Positions 1 to 10,977 of a stretch of 64,000 nucleotides of DNA are shown here, piece after piece. This DNA is from Sphaerulina vaccinii (Eukaryota > Ascomycota > Dothideomycetes > Mycosphaerellales > Mycosphaerellaceae), in assembly GCA_022570795.1 (NCBI GenBank), contig JAKUDP010000013.1, positions 1,116,001 to 1,180,000 of the forward strand, read 5' to 3'. The notes beneath the pieces were generated by a model. It saw only the letters and a list, made by a program, of their open reading frames with translations. It did not search any database and was not told where the DNA came from. Each line of letters starts with the position of its first letter. Position 1 is the first letter of the stretch. The position numbers and the translations under genes were made by a program.

Positions 1-1381
1 TTGCAAAGTGCTATAGGGCCAGAGAGTTGCTTCGCTTGTTCATCGTAAGACATCTTTGTCATTTGGTAAGTGATCGATTCAATCCAGGACTGGCAGGCTT
101 CGACCTTCGCAATCATAGCAGCGATCTTCGCACGGATAACGGGTTGTTGAATCAAAGGCTTGCCGAAAACGATACGTTGATGGCCCCATTTGAGGCACTC
201 TTCGAGGACTGTACGAGACCAGCGAGAAACCATTGCACACATCATGAAGCGTTCGTGGTTGAAGTTCGACATGATGACTTGGAAGCCAGCATGCTCTGGT
301 CCGAGGATGTTGCGCTTTGGTACTTTGACGTTGTTGAATTCGATGTAGGTTGTTCCGGCTGCGGTGGAGTAGGATGTCTTGATCAGCTTGGTCTCGACGT
401 TCTCGTCACGTTCGACGAGGAGGACAGTGTAGCCTTTGTCGGACTTGCAGGCTGTGACGAAGTAGTCGCAGAAGACACCGTTGGTGATCCACTTCTTCGT
501 GCCGTTGACCATGTAGTGTTCGCCATCTTCGGTAAGAGTAGCAGTTGTTCGTAGACCGGCAACATCAGATCCAGCAAAAGCCTCCGTAACAGCGAGACAT
601 ATCTTCTTCTTGCCAGAAAGGACCTCTTGCGAGACACGCTCACGCAGCTCAGCGTCCTTGCACCATTGATGCACAGCTGTAAGCGAGATGGTCATACCAG
701 CCATATTACCATCCTGGAAACCACGCATGTTCGTTCTGACGATCTCCTGACTGACAATCAAATCATGGAAGTAGTCATACTCCTCACCCTTGACAGCGCC
801 ACCAAACAGTGTCCTACCATTCAAATGCTTTCCAGGACCCAGTCTGCAAGCCAATAAATTGACCTCAGCCATCTTATCAATCAAATCCTGCGAAATACGA
901 GTCCCATCATCTTCCTTCTCCTTTGCCTCAGGTGTAATATGCAATTCTGTAAACTTCCTAACCTCTTTCTGTAAACGTCTGTGACTGTCGTTGTAGTAAG
1001 GTGACTTGAAAACTGGGTTCAGCCAGAGTGGTTCTGCGTATGGGACGGTAGAGAGATCTCCTGGTTGGGGAGTGATGACTTCTGGTTTCTCGCCTTCGAG
1101 TGTTCCAAGGCATAGGGACTTGTATTGCTTTAGGACTTCTTGACGATGGAGGTTGTAGAAGGCTTCAGTGGCATCTTGGCCTGCTACTTGACGTAGGACT
1201 ACTTCGCCTCCTGGATGGGCGTCGAGGAAGTCGGAGACATCGTAGACTTGGTGGTCGACGATGAGCCAGATGTCGTCTTCGGATGTGTGCTACAAGTCTT
1301 TTAGCAGTGGCAAAGGTCTGGAGGTATAGGTTGTGATACTCTGGCGACTTCCTGTCGGGTCAATGCTGGTCCTCCTCCCAT
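1..1381 (-). CDS. Cytochrome b5 / acyl-CoA dehydrogenase fusion (3' end cut by window edge)
   Basis: Flavin-dependent acyl-CoA dehydrogenases oxidise acyl-CoA to trans-2-enoyl-CoA in fatty-acid breakdown. The reading frame starts MGGGPALTRQEVAR at 1381. A 50-nt intron (1290-1339, GTATCA...GTAG) follows, and the frame then reads HTSEDDIWLIVD through to base 1. An N-terminal cytochrome b5 heme domain is shown by DFLDAHPGGEVVL, which contains the HPGG heme-ligand motif. The dehydrogenase part follows: an N-terminal helical domain, then the FAD/substrate middle domain (LAVTEAFAGSDVAG, KKWITNGVF) and the start of the C-terminal helical domain. About 430 codons are visible; roughly the last 70-80 residues are expected beyond the left edge. 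This two-domain architecture is common in filamentous fungi. The electron acceptor and subcellular site cannot be told from the sequence. The family call is firm; the exact acyl substrate is unknown. Confidence 0.93.
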
Positions 1382-2200
1382 GATTGCTGTGCTAGGGCTG
1401 TTGAAAGTGATACTGGGACTGGTATATGATCAAAAGGATGTCTGGAACAGTACGAACACGTCTGAAGAACAACATCTTCGCGACCTTCTGCTTGAGGAAC
1501 AGTCTCTCTGCGGCCGAGGTCCTTTGTCAGGTCAGCAACCATACCGAAAGACTAATCGCTGAGTGTTGATTGGTGGCGAGAGCCGCTGGCGCTTGTGAAG
1601 TGGAGTGAAGGATTTACCCATGGCATTCCGGCTTGGCCCTTGGCTCCTCCCTCCTCCCTTTGATGAACAACAACCACGATACTGCAGCTGCATCTCAAGT
1701 TACTGGACATCCATCTCGAAGCTGCTTCATAAATTGTTCATGAGACACCCTGAGTGTGAACAAGGGGCCTCTTGAGATACTCAAGTCCTCGAAACAGCTT
1801 ACCGCCCAAGACACCGCAACGCGAGCCGAGCTGTTATCATCTCCAGCCAGCGCATCAAGAATGCTTTCCAGCAGGCCATATACGACAAGGATGGCCCCAT
1901 TGCCACCCGTCGCCTGACCTGGAGCTCGTAGTGACTTGATACAAGAGAACGCCCCTTCGCTCGAAGAGGGTTGTGCATAGCTCTACGCGAGCTGCGGGAT
2001 ACTCACTCTACTTGTTGGTCTACCAATACGATCTTAATGTCTTTGTGCGACGCGCCCAAATCCAGCCATCATAACAGCGATGCCTACAGCTTCAATGTAT
2101 GGCGAAGCATGTGATAATCAGCATATGCGTCTTCTACTTATTTCCAGCCTGACAGCTTCTTTCCTGGAACCTGTCCATCTTACCATCAAGCTCGAAGAAC
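1382..2200. other. Intergenic region, no gene supported
   Basis: This gap lies between the leftward acyl-CoA dehydrogenase gene and the rightward ORFs from 2201, so it should hold both promoters. I see no ORF with recognisable protein character. A short stretch near 1840-1930 reads like protein for about 30 codons (SSQRIKNAFQQAIYDKDG) but has no context. Confidence 0.4.
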
Positions 2201-2464
2201 ATGTCTCAACCACCAATACAACTTGCCACTTTGCGAACTGACACTAGAGCAAGACTACAAACACCAGCGACTCCACTTGCAAAGTTCGCCAATGATATTT
2301 GGCATCGAGCATGGCCTCGCAATGTGTCGCGAATCGACACGGGAGAAAGACAACAGCCACCAGCAACTCCGCTTGCAAAGGTCGGAAAGAAGATTTGGAG
2401 TCGACTTTGGGCTCGCAAGGTGTACCAAGACCATGTACGTGAAAGAGCCCACACCATGAGGTAG
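2201..2464 (+). CDS. Short ORF with two ~30-residue internal repeats (unrecognised)
   Basis: An ATG-initiated 87-residue ORF sits just upstream of the CorA-like gene. It contains two direct repeats of the form PATPLAK-x4-IW-x-R-x-W-x-R-x-V, around residues 22-42 and 54-74, and the DNA is duplicated too (about 2258-2340 and 2353-2435). I do not recognise the protein. It could be a separate small gene, a 5' exon of the next gene, or a non-coding tandem duplication that happens to stay open. No good intron joins it to the ATG at 2497, because the gap is only 32 nt. Confidence 0.25.
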   Translation: MSQPPIQLATLRTDTRARLQTPATPLAKFANDIWHRAWPRNVSRIDTGERQQPPATPLAKVGKKIWSRLWARKVYQDHVRERAHTMR

Positions 2465-2496
2465 AGAACTGAAAGCCACACCAGGCCTCTAAGACC

Positions 2497-4585
2497 ATGA
2501 CTTCGCTACTTGCTCAGGACTCAAATAGAGAATCGGACGCTCGATGGCTCAACTTGCTGCATCATGAGCTGAGCAAAGACCCACGTGGCGAGCTATTGTC
2601 AAAGGCTCTATGGTATACTGGGGTCGACGGCACCATCTGTGAGTACTCTGCGAGACACAGTCTTGCGGAGAACCTGGACTCCGTTCAGAGTGACCTGCTC
2701 CGCTTGGATAGCTGTCCCTCCATGGTCCTATGTATCAATACCGATACAGCAATTGACAGCGACTTGGCTGCCAGGTATAGTTTGTCATTTCGCGTCAGGA
2801 CTCTGAAGGTCAACACGCCGACGTTCGAGATGTTGTTGCTCAAAGTGCTCCTGGTACGATGGCCAAACTGTTGGGGCCCGATTCTGGATGGCTTGAAGCA
2901 AGCGCGAAGTCCTCAATGCATCGCACCTTGGCAACCTCATTGGGACTTGCCAGTGTTACCGAGTGAACCTTCCTTGTGCGAATATAAATGGCTTCATGCC
3001 GCTCCGCCGCTCGACACGTTCCTGGGCTTCTACGATTGGCATTCATACATATCTGAGCCTTTTGCGAGTCTCCCAACGATGGAATCGGTGAGCCTGATCC
3101 ATTCAGGATCGGCGCACCACAGTGATCAACGCTATGTGGCCATAACATCCTCACAGCATATTCTAGCAAGCTTACGCCAGAGATACGAGGAAAGTGTTAA
3201 GAACATCACGAGTCCAGGTGCTGCTATGAAGCACCAGCTTCATATCCTGGTCAGTGTTATATTTGAGACGATCAAGCATGATGTGGCGACTTATATTCAG
3301 AGCTCCTAAGATCGACTCCACGAGATCGTATGTATCACTCTGATGCTGATAGATCAAAAAGGTTCAACGCTGACTTCTTCGCCCATAAGGACATGGCTTC
3401 TCGAAGAGATCCGTCGGCCTCCAAAGTACAGTACTTATCACATCTGAAGGAGTGTCACAAGTGGTGTGCCCAGCGCTGTCGAGGCAGTGCGTCTACGTCT
3501 CTGGAAATCTCCAGATCAATTACCCTCCCCACCGACAGGATCCGCTACGACTTCCACGATAGCTTCCTTGGTTATAGTGACGATCTCAAATACCTGGCGG
3601 AGAAACTTGAAAACGATATGGTGCACATCGATGAAGTCAAACGGCTGGTCATGGAGCAGATGGAGCTGTTCGACAAGCGGCGAAGTAGAATCATCGGTAT
3701 CTTGATAGCCATATACGTACCCTTGGCCTTCGCAACTGTAAGAGCATATCCAAGACTCGCACGACTAGCGACTAATCGATTGTAGTCATTCTTCGGGATG
3801 AACATCACGGACAAGACAAGTTCAGGTTACTGGAAGAATAGTACAACACATAACGATCAGCTGAACATGTCATCACAAGGAAACCTCAGCTCCCTCCTGG
3901 ACTATTCCGAATTCAATGCCAGCACGTACTTAAAAGAGGGATTCTACAACCAGACTTCGGCGATGAGCTACTCCATCAACAACAACGCCGCAGTCGAAGC
4001 TAATGCTCTATCGGTATCATACACGACCACGGACGTTCCTGGTAATCTTACTTGGCCATTATGGCAATTCTGGGTTACAGCATGCATGCTGGTGCTAGGG
4101 AGCATTGTCATACCTGTCATCGGCGGTCGTGTTGTACGCACTTCCGCCCACGTCATAACAAGGTATCGCAAGAGTTCCCGAGCACTCCTTTCTGTGCTCT
4201 GGCTTGGGTGAGTTACAGATGCAATGCTGAAGTGCGACAAAGCTGATAGAAGTACAGGCTGTACGCAAGCAGCCAATATACAACCAATATGACGACCGCA
4301 ACACTGACTTCCGTCATGGATGGCATTGGCATTGTGCTGTGTATTGCAGCATTACTTATCAGGTCTCGACACAATAAGGAATGCTGGAGCAGGATACTGT
4401 TCCTTCTGGTCATGGTTGCTGATCAGGTGGGATCATGGTATCGGGCCTCCCACTGGTTCCTCTTCTATTTTACGCCCGAATATGTGTCTTACATGGCCAC
4501 ATAGATCCCTTTCTTCGTAGCATGCTTAGCATGGCTTGCGATTCTCGTCCGATGGACGTTCGCAGGCAAGGGAAACTCATGGTAG
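2497..4585 (+). CDS. CorA-like divalent-cation-transporter family membrane protein
   Basis: Fungal CorA-like proteins carry a large soluble N-terminal part followed by two membrane helices separated by a GMN-type signature. The N-terminal exon (2497-3309 frame, about 250 residues) has no domain I can name. A frame change near 3282-3353 implies an intron whose ends I could not fix. The second block has a coiled region (LAEKLENDMVHIDEVKRLVMEQ), then TM1 (IGILIAIYVPLAFAT). A clean 48-nt intron (3738-3785) joins this to SFFGMNI, which supplies the GMN motif. An Asn-rich loop and TM2 (FWVTACMLVLGSIVIPVIG) follow. Two further introns, 4208-4257 and 4427-4504, give additional hydrophobic segments, ending IPFFVACLAWLAILVRWTF and stopping at 4585. 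The extra C-terminal helices are unusual for CorA. Ion specificity is unknown. A pseudogene cannot be excluded until the first junction is confirmed. Confidence 0.7.
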
Positions 4586-4879
4586 CTTTGGTGCGCGGCA
4601 ATGGCTTGAGTATGAGTAATGAGGCTGCGCCAGTCCTTCGAATCATAGCTATCAACTTTATGCACGCAACAAATGACCGACCTTGATCGTTATTTCGGCC
4701 TCAGGCACCAATCACACGTTCCACTTGAGCCGTCAAAGACCTCGGCTCTAAACGCGTGCTCAATTGCCGGCAGTTCGCGTCTTGACACAAGCCTCATGAC
4801 CATTCGACTTCATATGTCAATCGAACACCAGGGCATTTGCATAGATCAACGCTCCACAGCACCAGCATAAGCATTCAGC

Positions 4880-6198
4880 ATGGAAAACTACCGCATAGTC
4901 AAGCATCGCGTCCCAGCCGCCCATCTGCGTGAATTCCCCAGAGCAACAGCAAACTCAGAAGAAGATATCCTACACTTATCCGTAAACCAATACATCCCAC
5001 TCAACAATCCTTCACCCCAATCAGGAGATGTCACAATCATAGCAGCACATGCCGTAGGGTTCAACAAAGAACTCTACGAACCTCTCTGGGAAGAACTTGC
5101 CTCCCAAGCCAAGCTCCAAGGTTTCAGAATTAGGTCTATCTGGATGGCAGATACAGCCTGGCATGCCGAATCCTATGTTCTCAATGAGGAATTGTTGGGG
5201 AATGATCCAGGATGGTATGATCATTCGAGAGATTTGGCGAATTTGATCAATTTGAAGAGGGCGGAAATGCCGAGACCGATTATTGGTGTTGGGCATAGTA
5301 TGGGTGGGAATCAAGTGTATGTTGCCACTTCCCCTCGATCTGCTCATGATTCAATGCTGATTTGTTGATGTGTAGGACTAAGCTAGCGCTTGATCATCCC
5401 TCGCTCTTCACATCGCTTATTCTCATTGATCCTGTGATTCAAATGAAGTCAGCAGAACTCACACCAGGCGGTCCTCCTTCTGCAGCACAAAGCAGTACTT
5501 TCCGGCGAGACATCTGGCCATCGCGTAGAGAAGCAAAGGAGTCTTTCCTGAAAAGTGCTTACTACAAGATCTGGGATCCACGAGTTCTAGATAAATGGGT
5601 CCAACACGGTTTACGCGACTGTCCCAATCCCCAACATCCTAATGCGAAAGAAGGAGAAGTCAGTCTTGCTACGCCACCTGCTCAAGAAGTCTGGTCCTTC
5701 TTACGAGGCAACTATGATGGGGCTGGGTATAATGGGAAGGGCATCGATCGTTTCACACATCCGGATCTTGATGCTACACTACCGAATCAGTTCCCTTTCT
5801 ATCGAAGTGAGCCGATCGCGACATATAGAAGGTTACCAGAACTTCGACCTTCGTGTCTATACATCTTCGGAGAGAAGTCTTTTGTTTGTGATGCCAGACG
5901 CGCAGCCGATAAGGTGGCAAGAACGGGGATCGGAGCTGGTGGCAGTGGAGGGGAGAAAGAGGGTAGAGTGAAAGGCGTGACGTTTGATGGTGTGGGGCAT
6001 TTGATTGCTATGGAAGTTCCGGGGAGGACTGCAGAGGCTTTGGCAGAGTGGGTGGCGAAGGAATTGGCGGTGTATAGAGAGCAGAGGAAACGGTTGGAGG
6101 AGTGGTGGAAGAAGAAAGGCGAAGAGAAGAGGAGAGTTGATGAGGAGTGGGTAAAGAATATGGGTGGGCCTCCTAAGAGGAATGGATCGAAGATATAG
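4880..6198 (+). CDS. Alpha/beta hydrolase, probably peroxisomal (AKT2-like family)
   Basis: A serine hydrolase of the alpha/beta fold. Exon 1 (4880-5316) and exon 2 (5376-6198) flank a 59-nt intron (GTATGT...GTGTAG), giving GHSMGGNQ-V-TKLALDHP. GHSMGG is the nucleophile elbow with catalytic Ser. The late GVGHLIAME supplies the likely catalytic His, and an Asp/Glu lies between. The phrases FRIRSIWMADTAW, LGNDPGWYDHSRDL and LFTSLILIDPVIQMK match a fungal family often annotated as 'toxin biosynthesis' hydrolases after Alternaria AKT2. The C-terminus is basic and ends Ser-Lys-Ile, a variant PTS1 that could direct it to peroxisomes. A family label is not evidence of toxin production, and no biosynthetic cluster lies around it. 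The substrate is unknown, probably an acyl ester or acyl-CoA-type compound. Confidence 0.85.
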
Positions 6199-6622
6199 CA
6201 CATAGCATTTGCATACGAATGAACTCTGAGTCATGATTGGAAGTGAATGCATCCCATCACTAACTACATACTGGAAGGCTGACTTGAAAGGCATAAGAAT
6301 AACAAAACAACCAACATTGGCTTCATAGTTCTGTCGCATCGAGCACCCTCTGCCTTAGGCCAGCAGAACCTGGAAAGTTTGGATTCGAAGACTTAACACA
6401 GTAACATGTTTGATGTCAACTTACGCGCTTTACCACTGAGCCAAGTCGGACTGTTGGATAATGGAACGTGTGAGTCGTTTAATGTATGTCAATCCCGTTC
6501 TCGGGGACTTGGTGATCTCGAAGTCGAAGTCGTCGATCGAGTCTGTCTTGGACAGAAAGGAGCAGAGCGTAACGATCAGGAGTGATATTGGGAAGCATAT
6601 CAAATATACAGATATGCTCATG
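6199..6622. other. Intergenic region with a tRNA-like A-box/B-box pair (minus strand)
   Basis: This is a convergent gap between two 3' ends. On the minus strand, 6433-6443 reads TGGCTCAGTGG, a good match to the tRNA A-box, and 6381-6391 reads TCTTCGAATCC, a partial B-box. The acceptor and T stems do not pair, so it is not a functional tRNA gene. It may be a decayed tRNA or a tRNA-derived element. Confidence 0.3.
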
Positions 6623-7672
6623 CTAAGCAACAACATTCCTGTGACTTCCAGCATAGGCCTCTGAGGTCGAGCAAGCCCTCTGTCTGAGCTTACGCATAGG
6701 ATGCAAAGGCATGCATCTGATCCTCAACTCCTCCACCGGCAGGCCCTCTTCCCCATATTTCCTGGCCGCTAGCTCCGTGATACCAATCTTAACATCGAGC
6801 TCCGATAGCTTGGCTTTGCCCGCTTTTCTGTAAGTCAAGCGAACTACGGACCAAGATCTCGATCCAGAGGAATCTATTCTTCTAGAGCTTGCGACCAAGA
6901 ACGTAGGAGCTGGACGTGGTGCAATGCGAGGGCCTGACTTGTCCTCTCTGTCCGCATGTTTCCGGAGGATTGGCGAGCCGGAATGATAGACTCTCTTGAT
7001 GTAGAAGAGCGCTCCATCCTTCAGAGCAATTCGATCCTGTACCGTTGACCAGTCGATGTTGGCGGACTCATTCAGGATACGATCGAGGACTTCTGCTATC
7101 ATGTTGCAATGCATTACACTAATGCGGTGATCTGGAGACTGGTAGATTCGCTCGTAGAGACGGAGGGTTAGGGCAAGGTAGGAGTGCGCCATGTTTGTGA
7201 AGAAGGACTTCATGACGGTCCGGATGTTCTCTCGTTGACGCAAGACCTCGTGTGTGCAGCTTTGCCTCGGCTCGTTGTCATCCTCATAGATGATGTTCAG
7301 TTGTGGACCAGGTATGAAGATGTCTTCATGGGAGTCGCTAGAGGACGATGTCGGGCCAAGTTTGAAAACTTCAAGCTCCATCTCAGCCTGAAGAGCTCTT
7401 CTCGTGGTCTCTTGAAGTTCATACTGGGTCTCGTGGAGTTGCTTCACGAGCTGACGTATGAAGACACTCCTAGGTTCTTGAGCGGATGCAGACTTGCAAG
7501 CTGACTCGTAGATCGTGTCCATGGAAGCTCCATATACAGTGTCACCATTGTCGTAAGACGCACTCCTCGAAGAACGCTTAAGACTTTGTCTGATCACTTT
7601 CATTGCCAGTTCATTTCCAGGTCTTCTCCCTTCCCTGTCCTTTTCGAGTTGCCGATAGAAGGCAGTCGACAT
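6623..7672 (-). CDS. Hypothetical protein with coiled-coil segment
   Basis: A single-exon ORF of 349 residues starting with ATG at 7672. I do not recognise the family. Residues about 1-70 are basic and Ser-rich. Residues about 72-105 (FIRQLVKQLHETQYELQE) look like a coiled coil. An acidic patch follows (IIYEDDNEP), then a helical region (MAHSYLALTLRLYERIY) and a basic C-terminal half rich in Arg. No signal peptide or membrane helix is visible. Its coding potential rests on length, the ATG start and coherent amino-acid patterning. It is convergent with the upstream hydrolase gene. Confidence 0.6.
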   Translation of the reverse strand: MSTAFYRQLEKDREGRRPGNELAMKVIRQSLKRSSRSASYDNGDTVYGASMDTIYESACKSASAQEPRSVFIRQLVKQLHETQYELQETTRRALQAEMELEVFKLGPTSSSSDSHEDIFIPGPQLNIIYEDDNEPRQSCTHEVLRQRENIRTVMKSFFTNMAHSYLALTLRLYERIYQSPDHRISVMHCNMIAEVLDRILNESANIDWSTVQDRIALKDGALFYIKRVYHSGSPILRKHADREDKSGPRIAPRPAPTFLVASSRRIDSSGSRSWSVVRLTYRKAGKAKLSELDVKIGITELAARKYGEEGLPVEELRIRCMPLHPMRKLRQRACSTSEAYAGSHRNVVA

Positions 7673-8569
7673 CTTACTGGTGCGTATCTGGCAGTCCTCG
7701 AGGTCGCTCGTATCCCGTTCCTACTTGCTGGGCTTTCTCTTCGACCTCGACTTCGCTGAGGCCGTGCAGAGACGATCGTTGGCGACAAGGATTGACTTGG
7801 CCTTGTATGCACTGGCTGGAAGGCGTGATCATGGTCCTACCTACATGTTCTCTGTCAATACATGGCGCTGCATGTCTTTAAGTTAGTATGCATGCATCGA
7901 AGTCTCAGGCATGGTCTCTAGCAGCGAGAGACATGCAGCCGTCTCCAATAGCTACGGACAAGAGACATGCTGCTGAGAAGCAAATCATCGTCTCTGTGTA
8001 GTCTTTCGGATTGAATCAATCTCTTCTCATCATGACCTGAATGGTGAGAACGTTAACAAGTGATGAAGCTCGACTGTTCGCAAAAGATTCCAGGTGACAC
8101 ATGTCCACTTATCCGCATATCCGCTTCGGCCGAGATCCAGCCACCTCTCGCTCCCAGCTTTTCCACATTCAAACGTCTGCAGCACTTCTACAACACTTCG
8201 CGCAAGCCGACTTCGACTTTTGGGGCTGGGCGAGAGGAAGCGGAAGTGAAAGTTGTGAATGTCATCTTGTAAGCATTCAAGCACTCATCACAAGCCCACC
8301 TAAGCCGATAGTTCAAGACCTGTACTCCCACATCACCTTCCTTATTGGTGGAAACGACATCTCGAAGGATTTGGGGGTCACATCAAAGCTTGCGAAGCGA
8401 TACCAAGCACGTTGTGAAGCTTCACGCCTCCCTCGTGGAAAACAGTTCCCCATGGGGCTCGGACCCGATGTAAACGAAGCTCCCAGATATATGTAGGACC
8501 ACTCCCATCTTCCGGATGTAGATCTTGTGCTCGCTGCTGCTACTGCAACTCCAGTCAAGACCAGTCAAG
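7673..8569. other. Intergenic region, promoter-side of two divergent genes
   Basis: This region contains the start-side flanks of the hypothetical gene (minus) and the MFS transporter (plus). An ATG-started 131-codon ORF (8101-8496, plus) is present, but it overlaps equally long minus-strand ORFs and shows no domain. I treat it as probable transporter 5' leader or promoter sequence. Confidence 0.35.
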
Positions 8570-10311
8570 ATGTCGGGCTTCTTCAAAAACCGCAGAGTGT
8601 ACATGCTCACCTCAGTCGCCTACCTTGGTGCTCTACTCTTTGGGTTCGTACTACTACCCTGACAATACAGCTTACCCTGCACTCGATGCTCACAGAAGAT
8701 TCACAGATATGACACAGGAGTCATGGGCTCAGTCCTAGCCCTAGACAGCTTCAAGAAAGACTTTGGCCTCCCACTAGGCAAATCTGGATTCGCATCCTCC
8801 AAGAACGCCGACATCTCATCCAACGTCGTCTCCCTCCTCACAGCAGGATGTTTCTTCGGTGCCATCGCCGCAGCCTTTCTTAACGAAAGATTCGGACGCA
8901 GATATACCCTGATTGGCTTCGTCAGTATCTTCCTCGTAGGAGCTGCCGTTCAAACTGCTGCCACGCATGCCATCGGCCAGATATATGGAGGACGTGTCAT
9001 TGCTGGTCTAGGGATTGGAGGGTTGAGCTCCGTCATGAGCGTCTTTGTCTCTGAGAATGCTCCGGCTAGGCAGAGAGGACGTATTGCTGGACTCTTCCAA
9101 GAATTCCTCGTCATCGGTAGCACTTTTGCATACTGGCTGGACTATGGTGTTGCGAGGACTCTTGTCTCATCGACAAAACAATGGCGCATCCCAGTGGGTG
9201 TCCAGCTCATCCCAGGTGGCCTGATGCTGATCGGTCTGTTCTTCTTGAAAGAGTCTCCTCGCTGGCTGATGAAGAATGGCAAGCATCGTTTAGCTGCTGA
9301 GAGTCTGGCGTGGTCGCGTGCTACCACCATCGAAGACCCGGAACTGCTCGAAGAGCTCGCTGAGATCCGTGCATCCGTGGAGGAAGAGCTTGCCAGCACC
9401 GAGGGCGTGACTTGGAAAGAGTGCATTGCACCCAAGAGCCGCAAGAGATTCGCCCTTGCCTTCACCCTGATGCTGTGCCAGCAGTTCAGTGGCACTAATT
9501 CTATCGGCTACTACGCTCCTCAGATCTTCCAGACTGTTGGTGTCAGCGCTACCAATTCCTCGCTCTTCGCCACTGGCATCTATGGCACTGTCAAGGTCAT
9601 CACCACCTTCATATTCCTGCTCATCGGTATCGATCAGCTTGGCCGGAAAAAGGCACTTATTGGTGGAGCATTCTGGATGTCAGCCATGATGTTCATCGTA
9701 CGTCTCACGCACCCTTTGCTTGATCTGGGATGCGATATCCTGTGCTAACTTCTGAATCTGCAGATCGGCGCAACCTTGGCCACGCACCCGCCAGACACCA
9801 AGAACCCGAATGTCAGCTCCGCCTCCATTGCCATGTGCGTTATGATCTACCTCTATGTGATCGGATACTCGGCATCCTGGGGTCCAACTCCGTGGGTCTT
9901 CGTGTCTGAGATCTTTCCTACACGTCTTAGAGCGTACGGTGTGGGCTTGGCTGGCAAGTCATTCTCCTCTCGAGTCCCAGCACCCCCTTCTTCTGAATCA
10001 GCTGACGCGTCTTTACAACAGCTGCTACACAATGGCTCTTCAACTTCGTCATCACCGAGATCACTCCCAGAGCAGTTGCTCACATCGGCTACAAGACCTT
10101 CATCATGTTCGGCGTCTTCTGCTTTGCCAATGGCCTCTTTGCCTTCTTCTTCATTCCTGAGACCAAGAGGTTGACCCTTGAGGAGATCGATATTCTGTTT
10201 GGCAATGTCGATTCTGTGCAGCGTAATACGCATATTGAGGATGCGTTGCGGGTGGAGAGAAAAGAATTAGAGCTGGAGCATGTTGAGGATAGTCGTGTTG
10301 TTACGAAGTGA
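8570..10311 (+). CDS. MFS sugar/quinate-type transporter
   Basis: A 12-helix major facilitator of the sugar porter family, acting at the plasma membrane by proton symport in most relatives. The model has four exons: 8570-8643, 8707-9697, 9764-9953 and 10022-10311, coding 514 residues. Splicing yields the family signatures FGYDTGVMG in TM1, NERFGRRYTLIG between TM2 and TM3, GRVIAGLGIGGLSSV, KESPRWLM, QQFSGTNSIGYYAPQIF in TM7, WGPTPWVFVSEIFPTRLR, and PETKRLTLEEID at the C-terminal end. The TM7 and late-helix wording is closest to what I remember of quinate permease (QutD-like) proteins, but hexose transport remains possible. Introns 1 and 2 are GT-AG. Intron 3 (9954-10021) has a GCAAGT donor, a non-canonical GC-AG intron that restores GLAAATQWLFNF. 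No quinate-catabolic neighbour is present. Confidence 0.92.
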
Positions 10312-10977
10312 TCATAGGTAGATGAAGCTGCAATTGGAACATGTTGAGATGATGAATAACATCTTCAACAAGTCATTGAAAGGGTTCTGGCGAGGTGGCG
10401 AGGCGAGTGCGTGTTCTCTATCATTTCGTCCGCGTCAGTCTCATTCACTTCCGGTCATTCACCTCTGAATTGACAGCTATATACAATTCTTCGCGCGAAT
10501 TTGTCACGGCTGTCTTCGGCTGGGTGGTCTGGTGGATAAGTCGCTGAACGGATCAGTGCTGACCAAGAGTGACATTACAAACGACCTTTCGAGGTTCGAG
10601 TCCAGGTCCTAGGTGTCGTAATTGATGTGTATGCGCCTAGTCGGGGCAATCGTGTTCTTTTGCCTCTCTATTGGCTTTTTCGCCAATCTGCTTCGCCGAT
10701 TGACGAAACTTATGTACATAACCACGACTCCTTCCGGGACTTGTAAAGTGTTATTTGCCTCTTATATCTATGATCGCTGACCATGGCTATGGTTGTCCTC
10801 ACGCACATGAGCTAGCGTGCGTCAGTCTTGGCTCCACATGCAAACCCTGGTTCGGCCAACCCCTCCCTTCCCGCCTCCTTCCATCTTTCCGCTCCCCAAC
10901 TTCATCCTTCCATCCTCTGCATCAGACATGTAGTCTGCACTTCATCACAGGCCTATCTGCCTTATGGTCATCATATC
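10312..10977. other. Intergenic region with tRNA-like sequence at 10525-10603
   Basis: On the plus strand, 10525-10535 (TGGTCTGGTGG) resembles an A-box, and 10593-10603 (GGTTCGAGTCC) is an exact B-box consensus. The arms around them do not pair into a cloverleaf, and no matching acceptor stem is found, so this is not called as a tRNA. The rest appears to be the 3' flank of the MFS gene and the leader of the next gene. Confidence 0.35.

Noticed and set aside
4880..6198. Evidence for a host-selective-toxin cluster
   Set aside because: Only one gene of that family type is present and no partner genes adjoin it; the label comes from family annotation.
6381..6460. A tRNA gene on the minus strand
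   Set aside because: The A-box is good, but the D-, T- and acceptor stems do not pair and the T-arm consensus is incomplete.
10515..10612. A tRNA gene on the plus strand
   Set aside because: The B-box is exact, but no acceptor stem and no regular anticodon arm could be formed.
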